Assembly (NCBI RefSeq): GCF_000002425.4
Contig: NC_037260.1
Span: 17,541,950-17,605,949, forward strand
Direction: 5' to 3'
Length of the DNA stretch: 64,000 nt
Origin: Physcomitrium patens
Lineage: Eukaryota > Streptophyta > Bryopsida > Funariales > Funariaceae
Every line of letters begins with the position of its first letter. The stretch's first letter is position 1. The notes below the pieces were generated by a model. It was not told the origin of the DNA. It ran no database searches and saw only the letters and a program-made list of their open reading frames with translations. The translations under genes were made by a program, and so were the position numbers. Positions 34,691 to 48,395 of the stretch are shown here, piece by piece.

Positions 34691-35572
34691 TCTTTAGACT
34701 TGGCGCTTTTGTAGTGGTCGGTGGATCACCTTGTTAATGCTACTACAAAGGAGTTCTGTACCACATTCAAACATTAGCTTGTGTATTTGGAACCTTATTC
34801 ACAATGATTGAATTGTTTAAGATATTGGTATTCCATATCATTCATATCATTGAAATCAGTAGGTGATGTTGCAATCATGAAGATGAAGGGGGAGGATGTT
34901 TAAGTGATTGTTGTGGAGTATTGTTGACATGTCAAGTGTGTAATTGAAGGCTCTTACCACTACATCATTTTTATGATCATTTTGAAGTTCATCACTTCTT
35001 CAACAATAATTGGCATTTTTTTTTGGCTAGTATGTATGTTCAAGCGATGTGTTCTAAAGTTTTGTATATGTTTGTTGAAGGAGTATGGTGTTCTTTGTTC
35101 ATTTTGTCTTGTAGATATGAGGGAGGGAGTACTGTTGCATGTCTGTTGAGTACAAGCATAGCCTTGGATGATTCATTTCATTAAAAGAAACTGCTATGTT
35201 TTATTTCCAAGGCTCCCAACTAAATCCAACTTTTTATTTTATTTTGTAGTGAATTAGATCATCTAGTTTTAATTGAAAATTCTACAAAGTTATGCATTGG
35301 GATTTTTAATGGAATCTTGTTAGAAGTTGTTGAAATATTTTTGTACAAGATAAAGTAGTAAAGTTTATGTGCATTAAATATAATTATAGATATATATATT
35401 TATGAGACATATAATAGAGCTCAAAAGCCTACTAATTGTTAGCACCATTACATTTCTAATTGTTTTGATATGTGCATGGAAAAATTGAGGAGGTATATAG
35501 CTATTAATATCATTTATAGAGCATATTCTTAATACCACATAATAAAATGATTTAAAGTTAGAAAAGTAGAAG

Positions 35573-35604
<32 letters not shown>

Positions 35605-36720
35605 GTAACATGCCATTGAAAATTTATTGTGTATATATGTACATTATGCACACACAAGCTTTATCTTGTTTAGAATTTGTCAATAAAGTATCACAAAACT
35701 TGTTGGAAATAGGTGTCCACCTACAATCGCATATGAAAATGAGAGAAGTATGATATGTGGATATAATTTATTAATCGGACATGTAAGAATTGATAAGAAA
35801 TGCAAGTTTTGTGGATAGATTGTTTTAGTTTTAATAACATTATTTTCTTAGTGCTAATTTAGTTATGATCTTATATTTCGGTTTTGTTTGTTTTATTTTT
35901 TGATTTTTTGATTTTTTTATATAAAAATTACCAGTCTTTAGATTGGACAAAACCACTAAGTTTTAAAGGCTTGATTGAAGTGCATTAGATTAGATATTTG
36001 AGTTCAAATTATTGTAAGTACCAAAGTCAAATTTATATTTTCATAGGATAGATATTTGGATTTTGGAATAGGTTTTTCATTTATTGCTAGAGTTAGAATT
36101 AAGCGCTTTCTAAAACAATGGCTAGATTTTGAACAAGAAAGTAATTATTTTTTTTTACTTAATTTTCTTTCACTCACATTTTTTAAATATTGGTAATTAT
36201 TTTAGTCGGACCCTCTTTATAATTAGCATAAAAATTAAAGTTGATTGTTTATTTGAAACAATGTCTTTTGCATTGTGACTCTATAGATGTAAGTTAATTA
36301 GAATATTGAATAAACAAAAAATGAAGCATATTCAAGTTTAATAGGATTCTTCTATGTTGAACTATCTAATAGATTAAATTTAGCTTACATTTTTATATTC
36401 TATGATATATTTGTTACTACAATAACATGATATTTCTTTGGAAGTTGGTGGTTTGTTTTACAATTAGGAGTTCTTGATAACTTTGTTCTTTTGAACTTGT
36501 ATGTCCTTGCAATACATTGATCTCCATACTTATTGGGCTATTGGCAACAATCAAGTGTACTTTTGTTTCCAATGTTGAGGATGTTATGTTGTTTGGAGTG
36601 TTATTTGTTTTCATAAGCTATAGCGTCTTTGAGCCCAAATGTAGGGGAGCTTCATCTTATAGGGCAATGTTGCTCTCACCTTCTAATCATATTACTATGG
36701 GCTATAGTGGATAATATTGT
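34691..36720. other. AT-rich intergenic DNA, no gene recognised (right arm)
   Basis: Mirror of 9901-11980. It contains (AT)n at about 35,573-35,599 and a single copy of the 46-bp unit that is doubled in the left arm. Confidence 0.6.
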
Positions 36721-38720
36721 ATTTAGAGTCTTTTGTGTGACCTTCTTCTATTCCTACATTGCAAGTGTTTTTATCAAACCACCTCAAGAATCATCTTGTT
36801 TTGATCAACATTTGATAACTTTGCATCTTGCAACACATTCTCTAGACCAATTGTACACCTAACTTGCATACTCAAGCAAGGCTCTTTAACCTCTAGAGTT
36901 GTGTCACAATAATTCAATATGTTGATGGTAGTTGTAATCAGTGACGAGCTAATATTTGTCAGCAATAGTAGAAACATTTCTATTTTTTCTTTTGCTTTAA
37001 TCTTCATTTACTTCTATAAAACTTTCTTGTCCTTGAAATTTTTTTCTCTCCTTGCCTTCTTTAATTTGGCAGTTCATTAATTCATAATATTAGCGTTGAA
37101 ATTATCTCCTTCAAAGTGAACAACTCTTTAATAAAGATTTGAATGACTTACGATTTTCTTATTAAAATGACGACATCAAGCAATCTACCTTCTCCACTTT
37201 CTCTTTGATGAACCACTCAAACAAGATGGATGTGTTTGAGGTGTTCATCATGGTTTCTTGCTTTGCAATCTATCTTGTCTATTGGTCGTTGCCCTCAAGG
37301 TATGTTGCTTATGTAGATATTGTACGTTGTTTCTTGGCATTTTTTACATAGAGGCTTGTTACCTTCTTTAATCGCTAATGCCTAATCAATGGAATCCACA
37401 TTGATTCTATGTTCTTATTAGTACACCCTAATGTAGTCTACATAAACCATTTAATCTATTTTTTCTATTAAACTTCCAACTTAATGTTTATCACTGCTAC
37501 TTAAATAAAATAAAAATCCAACAAAAATAAAAATATGAGGTAAAATAACAAGAAAGATTAGGATTCAAGTATCACATATCTCCTTGTGTAAAAATATAGA
37601 ATTGGTTTGGATAGGTCTATTCTACTTCCTCCATTGGCTCTTGGTTTCTACCCATTGAGGACATTGTCATTGTTCTACTAACCAACTTGTCTTATTTGAT
37701 AGTTAACAAAATTCTTCTTCTTCATCTATGAATCCTACAACAAAGTTGTAACACACGAGTATCTCTGACAACTTAGGCTCAAGCCTCTTCTTTTGGCTAA
37801 TTAAGACAATTTTTATTGTTTTGTTGCCATAGATGGTCACCAAGTTGTTGTTCCAATTTTGGTTAATCTTTACATCAATCAACCAAGGATAATCTAATAG
37901 CATATTATATGCCTCATTTACCTCTTTTTTCTTAATTACAATCAAAGTGATTAGGTAATAAATATCATGTATATAAATCTTTTCATTATAGATCATTTTA
38001 ATTGATCCTTTTAGTGATCAAATTAACACTTGACTCACCATCAAACAACATGTTGTTCTAGGTCTTGTTGCCATCCTGCATTGATAATACATTTAGTTCT
38101 TGGTTAACATCTATTGCCAAATTAATCACTGTTTTTTCTTACCTAACAAACTTGCTTTAAACTTTGTTGTTTGCATTAGGTCTAAATTCAAACTTATATT
38201 AGTCTTTTATTTTAGAAATATATAAGCCTTGACATAATCCATAATATTTGAAGCCATATTTAGTAGTTGTGCAAGCAAGATAGTAATGGAATTGTTTAAT
38301 ATTTGTCTTCTTATCACCTTTATAAATTATTCCTTCTTATGTTTACTAAAACTTCTTTCTAAAGATTTTTCATATATTGGGTGGTTTGTCTTGATGGTAT
38401 AGTTCAAAGCATCCAAGTTTGAGAATTATTTCTTGTAATTCTTCAAAAGTTCTTTTTTAAGAATATTTTCATGTATAGAACTTACTTGACTTAGAGCCTT
38501 TTCTTTTGCTTTCTATTCTTTAGCTTCCTTCAATTGATCCTTTTTGAGGGCTCCAATCATTAAATTTTTGATCTACTCTTCTATATTCCAATCTTAATAT
38601 AGACCTTGTAAGATTTGTGCACCCTAATTTCTTCTTATATTAAACAAAAGTCATGCATTTTGGCACTGCACCCAAATTATATCAGCCATGTCTATTGGGT
38701 TTTTAGGCTCATCCAATCAT
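36720..38720 (-). pseudogene. Decayed Ty3/Gypsy gag-protease fragment (family C), right arm
   Basis: Inverted copy of 7900-9900. The 97-codon protease remnant is at 37703-37996 on the minus strand, with the same YNMLLDYPWL motif and acidic tail. Confidence 0.6.
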
Positions 38721-39344
38721 TTGATTTCTACATTACTAACATAGTGATTTGATTTTTTGTTCTTTTACTCCATATTGATTAGAAATTGATTATATAAATG
38801 CATTTTTGAGAAATTCTACCATCTATCTCATGGTTTATGATACATGAATTATCCATTTGGTCTTAGACTGAATCCACTTGCATGATTTGTAACTTTGTGT
38901 AGATTAGGTGGTCTTAGACACTTGAGGTTTTAGTTACATGAATTCACTACTAGTTGTTAGAAATAAATCAGTAATGCTTGTCATTATGTGTGAGCTTCTT
39001 GCTTATATAGCAAAACTTTCTTGGTCCCTCTTATAGATTGGCTTGTTTAATAGATGTACTTCTAATCCTACTGGAAAATTCACTCTTTTACATCTTATGA
39101 ATTAGGAAAATAACTCACTTGTGAATTTAGGACAAAAAATTTACTTGTGAATTTAGATACAAAAAATCTAGTGCCAAAAAAATATAATTTAGGATTAATT
39201 AGTGTAGAAAATCTTAGATAAATAGAAAGAATTGTATTGGTAGTAGAATTATGTCTTGCTGTATGAATACTAGTGTGAAATTATTGGATAATTATGATTT
39301 CTAGTTCTGGATAGTGCAAGAATTCCTTGTTGGTTTTAGGCTTT

Positions 39345-40910
39345 TTGTTCACCATCTGATTTTATAACTTACTTTACAATAAAGAAAATCCTAATCTTGA
39401 ACAAATTGAGTAAGCAAGCAATAAAATGCAACATCTTGATCTTTTATTTTGTACATGGGCATCGTATACATGAAGTGAAGAAAAAAAAATCAGGCCTATG
39501 CCTGAGATTGCTCAAGCACTTCATGGCACAACCATTTTAGCTCGCATATCAACAAATGATAAGGTGATGGATTTGGTGGAAATGGTAAAATGAGAGCTGC
39601 TGTTCCAAAGGCAAGATGGATGTGGTTGTTGATCTTCAACGAGCCGTCGATGAACCACAATCCTCAGAAAGAAGCTCCGTACATGAGGGGTCTGGCTTTC
39701 CTGAATATTATTTTGTTTTGTTTTGTTTTGTTTTTTTGCATATTGGAGCTTTGCATTCTGCGGTTATTGCGGTTGAAGCTGTGTTATTTTCTCTTGGTTT
39801 GCATAGTAGTGTATGACAGTGTTTAGTTGCGCCGTTTTTAATTGTTTGTTATTTTTTCGTGTCGTTGGCCTGATTGCGGCTGGCAACAGTTGTGTTCGTG
39901 TGGTGGATTGGAGCTCCGTGGGTTACTTGTGATTGGTCGGAGCTGTGGCTTTTGTTCCCTCTATTGTTTAACTAGCCTTGTGAAGTTTAAGACGGTATCG
40001 CCATTGAAGTCGCGGTGGACTTCGGAGCTACTGCTGGTATTTTTTTTTCCTCCCTCTTGCTTCCGTGTGTTTCTGTGGTGGAGACGGTTGTCTACCTGAT
40101 ATTATCTTGTGCAGTTCCTCCATTGACTTGGTAGTCTTTTGTCTAGTCGTCGCCAACCGTATATTGATGTTGTTTTCACCTAAAGTAAGTGATTATGCAC
40201 GGAGGTTCAGCACAGTGTTACCTTGGACTTGGAAGACGAGGACGTCAGCTGGAGGTTGGGACTGTCGCCTTGGCGGTTGGAGCAACGACTTCCAACAGTT
40301 GGTGACTGGATTTGTGCAATGCCAAGTGCTATTCTTCTGCAGCTCCTATCGTCGACAGCTGTTTGGTTAATTTTTTCTCTCTTGCTTCTTGTGTTGCAGC
40401 AATAATTGACACAATGTTATTTGGCTTCTTTCTCAAGTTTTGTTTTTCTGGTGCTGTTATGGTGGATCTTTGAGTGTCGTTTTTTTCCCTTGCTAGATTG
40501 CTATTCAAGGGTGGCGTGTAGCTAGAGTTATGGAGCATCAAGTGGTTCTGCGGCCAACTTGTCATTGGTTTTTCTTGTTCATATTGATGAGGTTTCTTCT
40601 TTTCCAATGGTTGTTGGGCTCCCAGTTGTTGTCTTCGTCTCTAGATTAAACTTGGGTTCTTTAAGAAGCAACCACATGTTGCTAAGCAAGTAGGCAAGCT
40701 TATTGTTGCACTTGTGTCAATTACTAAGGAAGTTGATTAGTAGATTTCTGTTGGAGAGGTGCATCTAAATTCCACCATTCTCTCTTATAGGAAGCTAAAT
40801 ACTACTTGTTGCAAATTGTCATAATAGTCCTAATCTCCTTGTTCCTTTGTATGTGTCAATTTTGAACAAGTACCAAAGACACAATTTACAATGTTGGAAG
40901 GTCAGTAATC
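39345..40910. other. Unassigned stretch between right arm and transposon cluster
   Basis: Composition is intermediate, with a GC-richer part at about 39,540-40,650. A plus-strand frame at 39,616-39,816 begins MDVVVDLQRAVDEPQSSERS and then becomes T-rich and hydrophobic, as if running into an intron. No family is recognised on either strand. It may be a broken gene end or old transposon DNA. Confidence 0.4.
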
Positions 40911-42214
40911 TTAGTGTATTGATTTGAGTGTGTGAGTATAGTATAGAAACATAAGTGCTGTGGTGGCAATTTGAAAATTAGAGTTGGAATACTTAGGTAT
41001 CAAGGCCTTTTAGCCCTAAATAAATCCTAATAAAATCTTAATAAAACCATAAATTTTAAATCAAATCCTATAGCAAATTAAAATCTCTATAACCAATAAT
41101 TTAACTATAGATTTTGATTCAAAATTTGTACACCTCTCAATTACTTAGTTAAAAATAAGTATAAAAAATTTGAAGAAGATTGAAATTATCAAATAGAAGA
41201 TAAATCTTATAATCTGCTTGGATATTAGTTGGCCTTCTTTTCCAATCTTGATGTTAGTCTCTTAGTCCCAATGTCTCTTGATTTCACTATCTAATTGCTT
41301 TCAAATTCTATAAAATTATTGAAAATTAAGTCTTTTATTAGTGAGCAAAATTTTATCTTAATTCAAGTGGCAAATTGCTACAAATCTTAGAAATTCTTAT
41401 TGGTCTTTTAAACTCCAATATTTGAGATTCTAATATTTAAAAATTTGAATAGTCTTATAATAAATTGTTTGATCATGTTCAAACTTGAGATACATATCCA
41501 ACACAACTACAATAAAAAATTAAATTTTTTTAATTATAGATTATTTATTAATCTTGCAAAATTCTCCAAAGTATTAATTCTTTATATTTATCAAAATCCA
41601 AAATCATCCCAAAACAACCTTGATTTTGGAAAGCCTTTACAAAATCAATACAAATTTAAATTACTTAAAATTAACATTTGAAGATCTTTGATCTAGTTTG
41701 TTTTTAAATCCAAGTCTTGAATTAGCAAAAAAATCCAAAATTATCATACAAATGTAATTTTGTGTCTTGAGGTCTAATTTCAACCTTGATTCACAACCAA
41801 TTCTCTTTGGGTATCAATTTTATATTTCTTAAGGTAATTTTTGCCACAAACTATTATTAATTTTTTCCTAAAAATATCTATATATTATTAAATTTGTCCT
41901 AAAAATATCTATATATTATTTATTTTTCTAAATTATTTTATTTTGTCTTATTTATAGTTATATGAAGTAAGTAGGAATTTTCTTTTTACAATAGGAAATA
42001 TTAATACTAAAAGTTTTTACTACCTCTCTATCTTTTATCCATGTTTTGCTACTATATCTTTTAACAAGGCTTTTTTATAATAGAATCCATATTTTTATCT
42101 TTCACCATATAATTATATTATAATTTGATACTATTATAGTAAGTTTTATATCAGTGCTCAATTATTTGCTTAATATTATATTGTAGATAGTTTTGAGATT
42201 ATATGTAATTTCCA
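40911..42214 (-). repeat. 3' LTR of family B element
   Basis: It shares long alignable stretches with 61465-63287 in the same orientation: the CAAAATTTTAT block at about 41,350, TTAGAAATTCTTATTGG at about 41,389, and TTTTACTACCTCTCTATC at about 42,016. The right end is near TCCA at 42214. The left end is approximate. Inside, a 31-bp unit with CTAAAAATATCTATATATT is doubled at about 41,866-41,921. Confidence 0.7.
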
Positions 42215-42449
42215 ATGTGTTGTACTTCTTTTAACAATTGATATGTATAAATAGATTTTATGGTGGTTGAGAAGCTAAGCTTTAGACAATAACACTCTTA
42301 TGTTTTATTTTATAGTTTTTTTTTTAATTATTGATCTTCTCTTCAATCAAGTATATTTTATGGTGATGGCCAAAGCTAAGAGAAACTTTTGAATTTTTTT
42401 ATGATTTATTGTGGTTATTTTTGCTAATTTCTTAGCACCTAATACAATA

Positions 42450-44900
42450 GATAGCAAGAATTTGTTCATTATAAGGTTTTTCAATACACTATAATCCATC
42501 TCAATATCAAATGTTAGAATAAAGTTGAAAAATCTTACATAATCCTATAAAATCCACTACATCTTTGTACATGTCTTTATATCAATATTTCTCCTTCAAC
42601 TTAATAAATGTTGTCCAAATTCTTCTATATCCTACCCATAATCTTTCATGAAATTCCTTAATAATCTTTGTTGAGCTTTTAAACTACATATCACTTGTTG
42701 TGGTACTTCTCTTCTCTTCTTTGGATGCTTCCATAAATATCCATTATGTAAAAAAATATCCAAAGGCTTTCTTACGGATTTTCTTAAATTTTTGATCTAT
42801 TCAACCCTCTTATTGCTTGAATGTGCTTAAATAATTTTCAGCATCATTCCATTTACTTTTATATAAATTTCTTAAAAATATTTCTAATGGTGTATTCAAA
42901 CATATATCTACTTCTTTTGATAATGCATTAATATAAAATTTTGTATCTACATCATCTTTCAAATCAATCATATCCTCTTCATCATAATACCTTACTCTTG
43001 ATAACATATCTATGATTGAATTTTCTTTCCTTACAATGTGTTTAAATTTTAGATTCATAGATTTGATATATGCTATCTACTTTAATGTAATAATATTAGG
43101 AATTAAATAATTTGTAATCATGTCTAATAAAGATAGATAATCTATTTTTATAACTACCAATGTATTAATCAATTATTATTTTTTATTTTTCATAGCTATT
43201 ACTACATCCCATAATTTTCTTTTGATTTGTGCATACACTCTCTATCTAACATTCAAAACCTTTATTACAAATCTTATTACATATCTATTTTCTTGTTCAT
43301 TATGTTGTCTAATTACTCAATTTATTCCAATTGGGCTTGCATAAATTATTAATATCACTAGCCTTCCACATTCATAATTTATTTTCTTCCAAGTTAGAGG
43401 TAAAGAAAGAAGTTCTTTTAATTTTTCTATAGTTTTTTTTATTCTTCTTTTTATTGAATTTTTTATTCTTTCTTAACAATTCATACAATGGGTCTGCTAT
43501 ATGTGCAAAATAAAGTATCTTTATATGATAGAAAATATATGCTCCTAAATTTTTTTTGACTTCTATTGTTTTTGTACATTCTTTCATTTTTTTTTAATAA
43601 TATCAATCTTTTACATATTTAACTTACATCCATATGATCCACACATATGTCCTACTACTAAAACTTCTTTTACTCCAAATATTGATTATGCCCTTGATAA
43701 AATTAAATGAACTTCTTCTAACCTTGTCAAAATCTTTTCACAATCATAAATATGATCTACCACAAACTTCCTATATCCCTTTGAATCCAATTTTTTTTTT
43801 TTTTTTTTCTTCACATCTTTTAATTGATACATCATCTAGGAAAGATATTATTATTTTTAGAATAAAATTTCTTAATATCTTATACATTCTACTTATCATG
43901 TATGCCACAAAATTTGTAGCCCCTTATGATAATGTACACATTCTAATCAACCTTAGTGGTCTCTTCATAATTGTCAAATCTCTATTTTGCATTGTCAATT
44001 AGAGTTGATCATATCTTGAATAAAGATCTATCATAAAATAAATTAATCTCTCTACAAATTTATCTAAAATTGGACTTAAATCCATATTCATAATTATTAT
44101 TTTATTTATTAGTTACATATCTAAAATAAACCTCAATATTTTATTTTTTTTAGATATTATAAACCATTGATTGAAATGTGATACAATAGATGGTTTTAAA
44201 ATTTCCATCTTAATTTTTTCATTGAATAATTCAACTAGTTTTGGCAAATGAGCCTTTGGAATTAGAATTGGCCTTAAATTCCATTGTTTATGTGGAATTG
44301 TAAAAATAACCATGGATGCTACAATACTTAGATCAATACAACCTTTCTCATGTGATTCAAATGTAAATACTTTACCATGTTGTGAAAGCATTTTTTTGAA
44401 ATATTTCTCTTCATTTTTGTCAAAAAATTTTTACATCTAACTTTCAAACCATCTAATGTCAATTCATCCTTGAATTCATGACCTATTTTTCTTGGATTCC
44501 TTAAATTGGATTGCATAGAAGCCTTTTCAATCCCTTCTTCAAAATTTGATGGTAGTAGCAATGCCATTAGTTTAATCTTCTTTTTAATGAGCTTATATTT
44601 TGTGTTTATTTTTACTTCATACTTATCTACGTATTCTTTCATCTCATTATAAAATCGCTTAGAATGCATGTTTATTACTTTATTACCACCTTCAAAATCT
44701 AAATCCAATAATATTTGTAAATTATTCATAGTATCACCAAAGTAAGATTCTTCAAACATCCTTGATATGTATTCATCTTTATCAATTACTTTGCATTTTT
44801 TCAACTCATGTTCTATATTTTTGATATTTTTCTTTCCTATTCTTCTAAAATTATTTATATTTTTAAATAAAATATATCTATCATGTGATAGTCCTATAAA
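42450..44900 (-). pseudogene. Family B pol remnant: RT, RNase H and start of integrase
   Basis: Recognisable minus-strand pieces, in order from 44.9 kb leftward. First, HGKVFTFESHEKGCIDLSIV and WNLRPILIPKAHLPKLVELF before the RT at 44391-44113. Next, SYLDD-type SFLDDVSIK at about 43,840 and FAHIADPLYELLRKNKKF at about 43,500. Last, FKHIVRKENSIIDMLSRVRY at about 43,040, the RNase H end with the ADMLSR-like motif. Frames are broken by many stops. The order and motifs match a plant Gypsy family distinct from family A. Confidence 0.82.
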
Positions 44901-45082
44901 GGCCTAATTTCTTCTACTAGGAAAGAAACCACTACTTCTTCTATAATTACAACCCTTCTTTATAATGGCTTCTATTAAAAATCCTTTGATTTGTCAAGAT
45001 CTTTAATTTTTATTTTGTGTATTCTTGGTAAAATATGCTCTTTTGAATTATTTCAATTTCTTTTATGATTTGGACAAATTGT

Positions 45083-46618
45083 TGTTATGATGTAACACAA
45101 ATAATAAATATAATGGATAAAGAAATTATTATATTATAAAATATCTGACTTCAAATATTATAGCAAATTATCTTAAAAAATAGACAATAGTCAAAAGAAA
45201 TAAGATTAAAGATGTAAATGCTATCTTTTATAAAATAGGCTTCTATTTACTTTGTAAAGCCATAAATAAGGAAAAATAAGATAGAGTAAAAAAATAAAGA
45301 ATATGAGTATATTTAAGAAAAAATTAAGTATTGATTTTAGTAAAAATTAAATCAAAAGGATAAAATTTGATACCTAGAGAGGACCAGTTATCAACTTGGG
45401 TCAAAATCAGACCTTGAGGCACAAAATCGAGCACCTATAGCAACTCCAAGGTTTTTTTGAAGATCAAAGAGTGGAATTTGAGAGCAAACTAGATGAGGTT
45501 TCTTGAACATTAATTTTGATTGATTTGAGTGTGTAATGACTTTGTAAGAGCTTAACAAAGTCACAGTTGTTTTGGGAGATATTGGAATTTGTGAAATAAA
45601 AAGGATATTACATTTTAGAGAAATTTGTAAGTTTGATAGTAGATCTATGGTTCAAAATTTAAGGACTTATATAAATAATTGTTTGAAGTATATGATGTAA
45701 GTTTGAGCTTGATCGAATGGTTTAATTGAAGGTTATTGAATTTCAAGTAGGCTAAAGGACCAAAAAAAATGGACTTTGAAGGACAGTTAAGATTTCTAAG
45801 ATCTTTAGTAATCTACTAGTTGGATTGGAATAAAAATTATGTGTGAAGATAATAGAATTGATTTTCTACACATATGTAAATTTTAAAAACAATTGAATGG
45901 TGTAAGAAGGAGATATTGGTGCTAGAAGACCAATATCAAGGTCGAAGAAGGAAGATGGCCAATACTTGAGCAGATTTTGATATTTTTCTTCTATTTGGTA
46001 AATTCAATTCTCTTCAAATTTTGTATTCTTGTTTCCAACTTAGTTATTAAGAAGTGTGTAAAATTTTAAGCAAGATCAATAATTTAATCAATAGATATTG
46101 AAGTTTTAAATTATACTAGGATTAGATTAAATTGATTAGGTTTTGGTTAGGATTTGATTTAAGATTAGGGTTAAGTTAGGATTAAAGATTTTACTAGGAT
46201 TTGATTATGATTTAGGATTGGACTAGGATTTAGGATTTGATTTAGGATTTAGGATTTGTTTAGGATTTTTGATTGAAGTCTATTAGGATTTCAACTAAGT
46301 TTAAATTAGAACTTGGTTGAGATTTATTTAAGATATATTTGTGATTATTATAATATTTCTTTAGGATTTCTTAAGAATTATTTTAAGGTTTATTGTAGAT
46401 TTCTTTTGAATTCTTTTAAGATTTTTTATTATTTCTTTTGTAATTTTTTTAAGGTTTCTTTTGAATTTGATTAAAGCTTTCTTAGCATTTTAAAGATTTA
46501 ATTAGAATTTATTTAATGTTTTATTAGAATTAGGATTTTTTTGTTGTAATTTTTATTCTATCTTCCACAGCCAGGTACTTGGTGCATTCTCGAGCAAGAC
46601 TTCACGTAATATGATATT
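45083..46618 (+). mobile_element. Solo LTR of family B (R1)
   Basis: About 1.54 kb, similar in inverted orientation to the repeats at 48396, 61465 and 63288. It begins TGTTATGATG and ends ATATGATA, where CA has probably become TA. It is flanked by TTGT at 45079-45082 and 46619-46622, a 4-bp target duplication. It interrupts the family B frame between AMQFLTI and CPNHKRN, which read on seamlessly when the block is skipped. It holds an AGGATTTAG-type array at about 46,130-46,330. Confidence 0.85.
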
Positions 46619-46756
46619 GTTAAAAATTGCATTGCCTTCTTTTCATTTTAACTTCTTATCCTTGTATAGGCCAAACCATCATCTATAACCTTTGTTTTCA
46701 TTCATGTGATAGTAATATATGATTTTTTTAAAAATAATGTCATGAATATATATAGG

Positions 46757-46762
<6 letters not shown>

Positions 46763-46800
<38 letters not shown>
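46763..46800. repeat. (TA)n microsatellite
   Basis: A run of TA dinucleotides about 38 bp long inside the 5' LTR of element 3, expanded relative to other family A LTRs. Confidence 0.9.
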
Positions 46801-46803
<3 letters not shown>

Positions 46804-47261
46804 GTAGATAAGAGTAAATAAAAGTAATTATTTTTATAATACCTTTTAGAGAAGCTTCTTAGAAGCTTTATAGATATTGATTTGACTTTACATGTATTTG
46901 TAATTGATTAGTAGATTAGAAACTTAATCAACAAATTAATAACGTATTGACAGCTTATAAAATAAGCTAACTATGCGACACACATATAGAAAACTTGCCT
47001 TGTAAGTTAAGATACGTGTCTTACAAAGTCAACATATTTTGGAGGTCCTATAGGACATTGCCATATAGCTTATATATGGAGGCAAGAATGAAGCCTTCTT
47101 CACTCTTGTCAATGCCTTTCTAGTTCTTAATCTTGTTTTAAGACTTTTTAGTCTTCTTGTGTTTGGCAAAAGCCATTCTAGTTCAATATTATATAATGTT
47201 TGAGTGACTTTCTAGTTCTTTTTAATGATACAAGAGTATATTGAAAATTTTCTTTTTTTGA

Positions 47262-48395
47262 AATTCATGATATCAAAAATAATTCTTTTAAGTCTCATGA
47301 TACTTCCAAGTTTGAGTTCAAAAATAACTTATTCTATTTTAAAGAATGATTATATATTCTAGAAGATGGGGCATGATTACATGTTTTTCAAATTCGTCAT
47401 GATTTTTTTAGCAATTCGACATTTTAGATACAACAAGACTTTGGAATTAATATTGAGAGATTTTTGGTAGCTTCAAATATAGAAGGCAGTCAAAGATTTT
47501 GTACAATCATGTGATATTTGTTTAAGATTCAAAAACTCCTTACCATCCACCTTATGGACTATTTTAGCCATTACTTATTCCAAAACAACCATAGATTTTT
47601 ATTTCTATGGATTTTTTCAACGATCTTCTAGTCTCAAGTTCATATGATTTTATATTCGTGATAATAGATCATTGCACCAAGATATCACATTTTATGTCAT
47701 CTAAAAAATCTATTACAAGTGAAGAAATGACTAAGCTCTTTTTTTTAACAACATCTATTACTATCATGGATTGCCTAAAGTTATTATATTAGATAAGAGG
47801 ATTCAATTTATATCAAGATTTTGGAGAACCTTTTTTAAGATTTTAAAGGTAGATATAAAGTCTTCTTTGGCTTTTTATCTTTAAACTAATGGGTAAACAA
47901 AATGGATGAATCAAGTTTTGGAGCAGTACTTGAGATATACCATCAACTATCATTCAGATATTTAAACAACTCTTTTACAATTGGCAAAGTTTTCATACAA
48001 TAATTTGATATATTCTTCTACTCAACAAATATATTTCTTTGCTAACTATGGTTACCTTCGACGAATTAATACTTTTAATTTTTTAAAAGTTGATAATCAT
48101 GTAGTATATGATAAGACTATTTTTTTTTATTAGAGCTATATATAACAATGAAGATATAGTTTAAGAAAGCTATAGAACAATAAAAAATTAATTCAAATGC
48201 TTATTGTAAGGAACAACCACAATTTATTGTAGGTGATAAGGTATGGTTACTTTGTCGTAATATCGAGACTAGTCGTCTTTGTAATAAGTTGGATTATCAT
48301 AAGCTTGGACCTTTTTCTATAAGTGAATAAGTCAATCTTGTTGCTTATTGATTACATCTATCACAATCTATGAGGATCCACCTCATATTTCACGT
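47262..48395 (+). pseudogene. Integrase remnant of element 3
   Basis: It aligns with pol residues of about 700-1080 of the intact element: SKFEFKNN, then KDFVQSCDIC and the catalytic-domain start around 47,600 (MDFFNDLLVSSSYDFIFVI). It ends with a degraded IHPVFHV segment at about 48,390, where the solo LTR interrupts it. Stops are frequent. Confidence 0.85.

Larger units (their letters stand above)
27242..39344. repeat. Right arm of ~12 kb inverted duplication
   Basis: Reverse complement of 7278-20040. It lacks the 608-bp block at 19398-20005 and the second 46-bp unit, and has three fewer ATG/CAT triplets at about 31,134-31,151. The outer end is at about 39344: beyond it the sequence TTGTTCACCATC has no counterpart next to 7278. 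The arms are otherwise near identical, so the duplication is recent. Confidence 0.95.
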
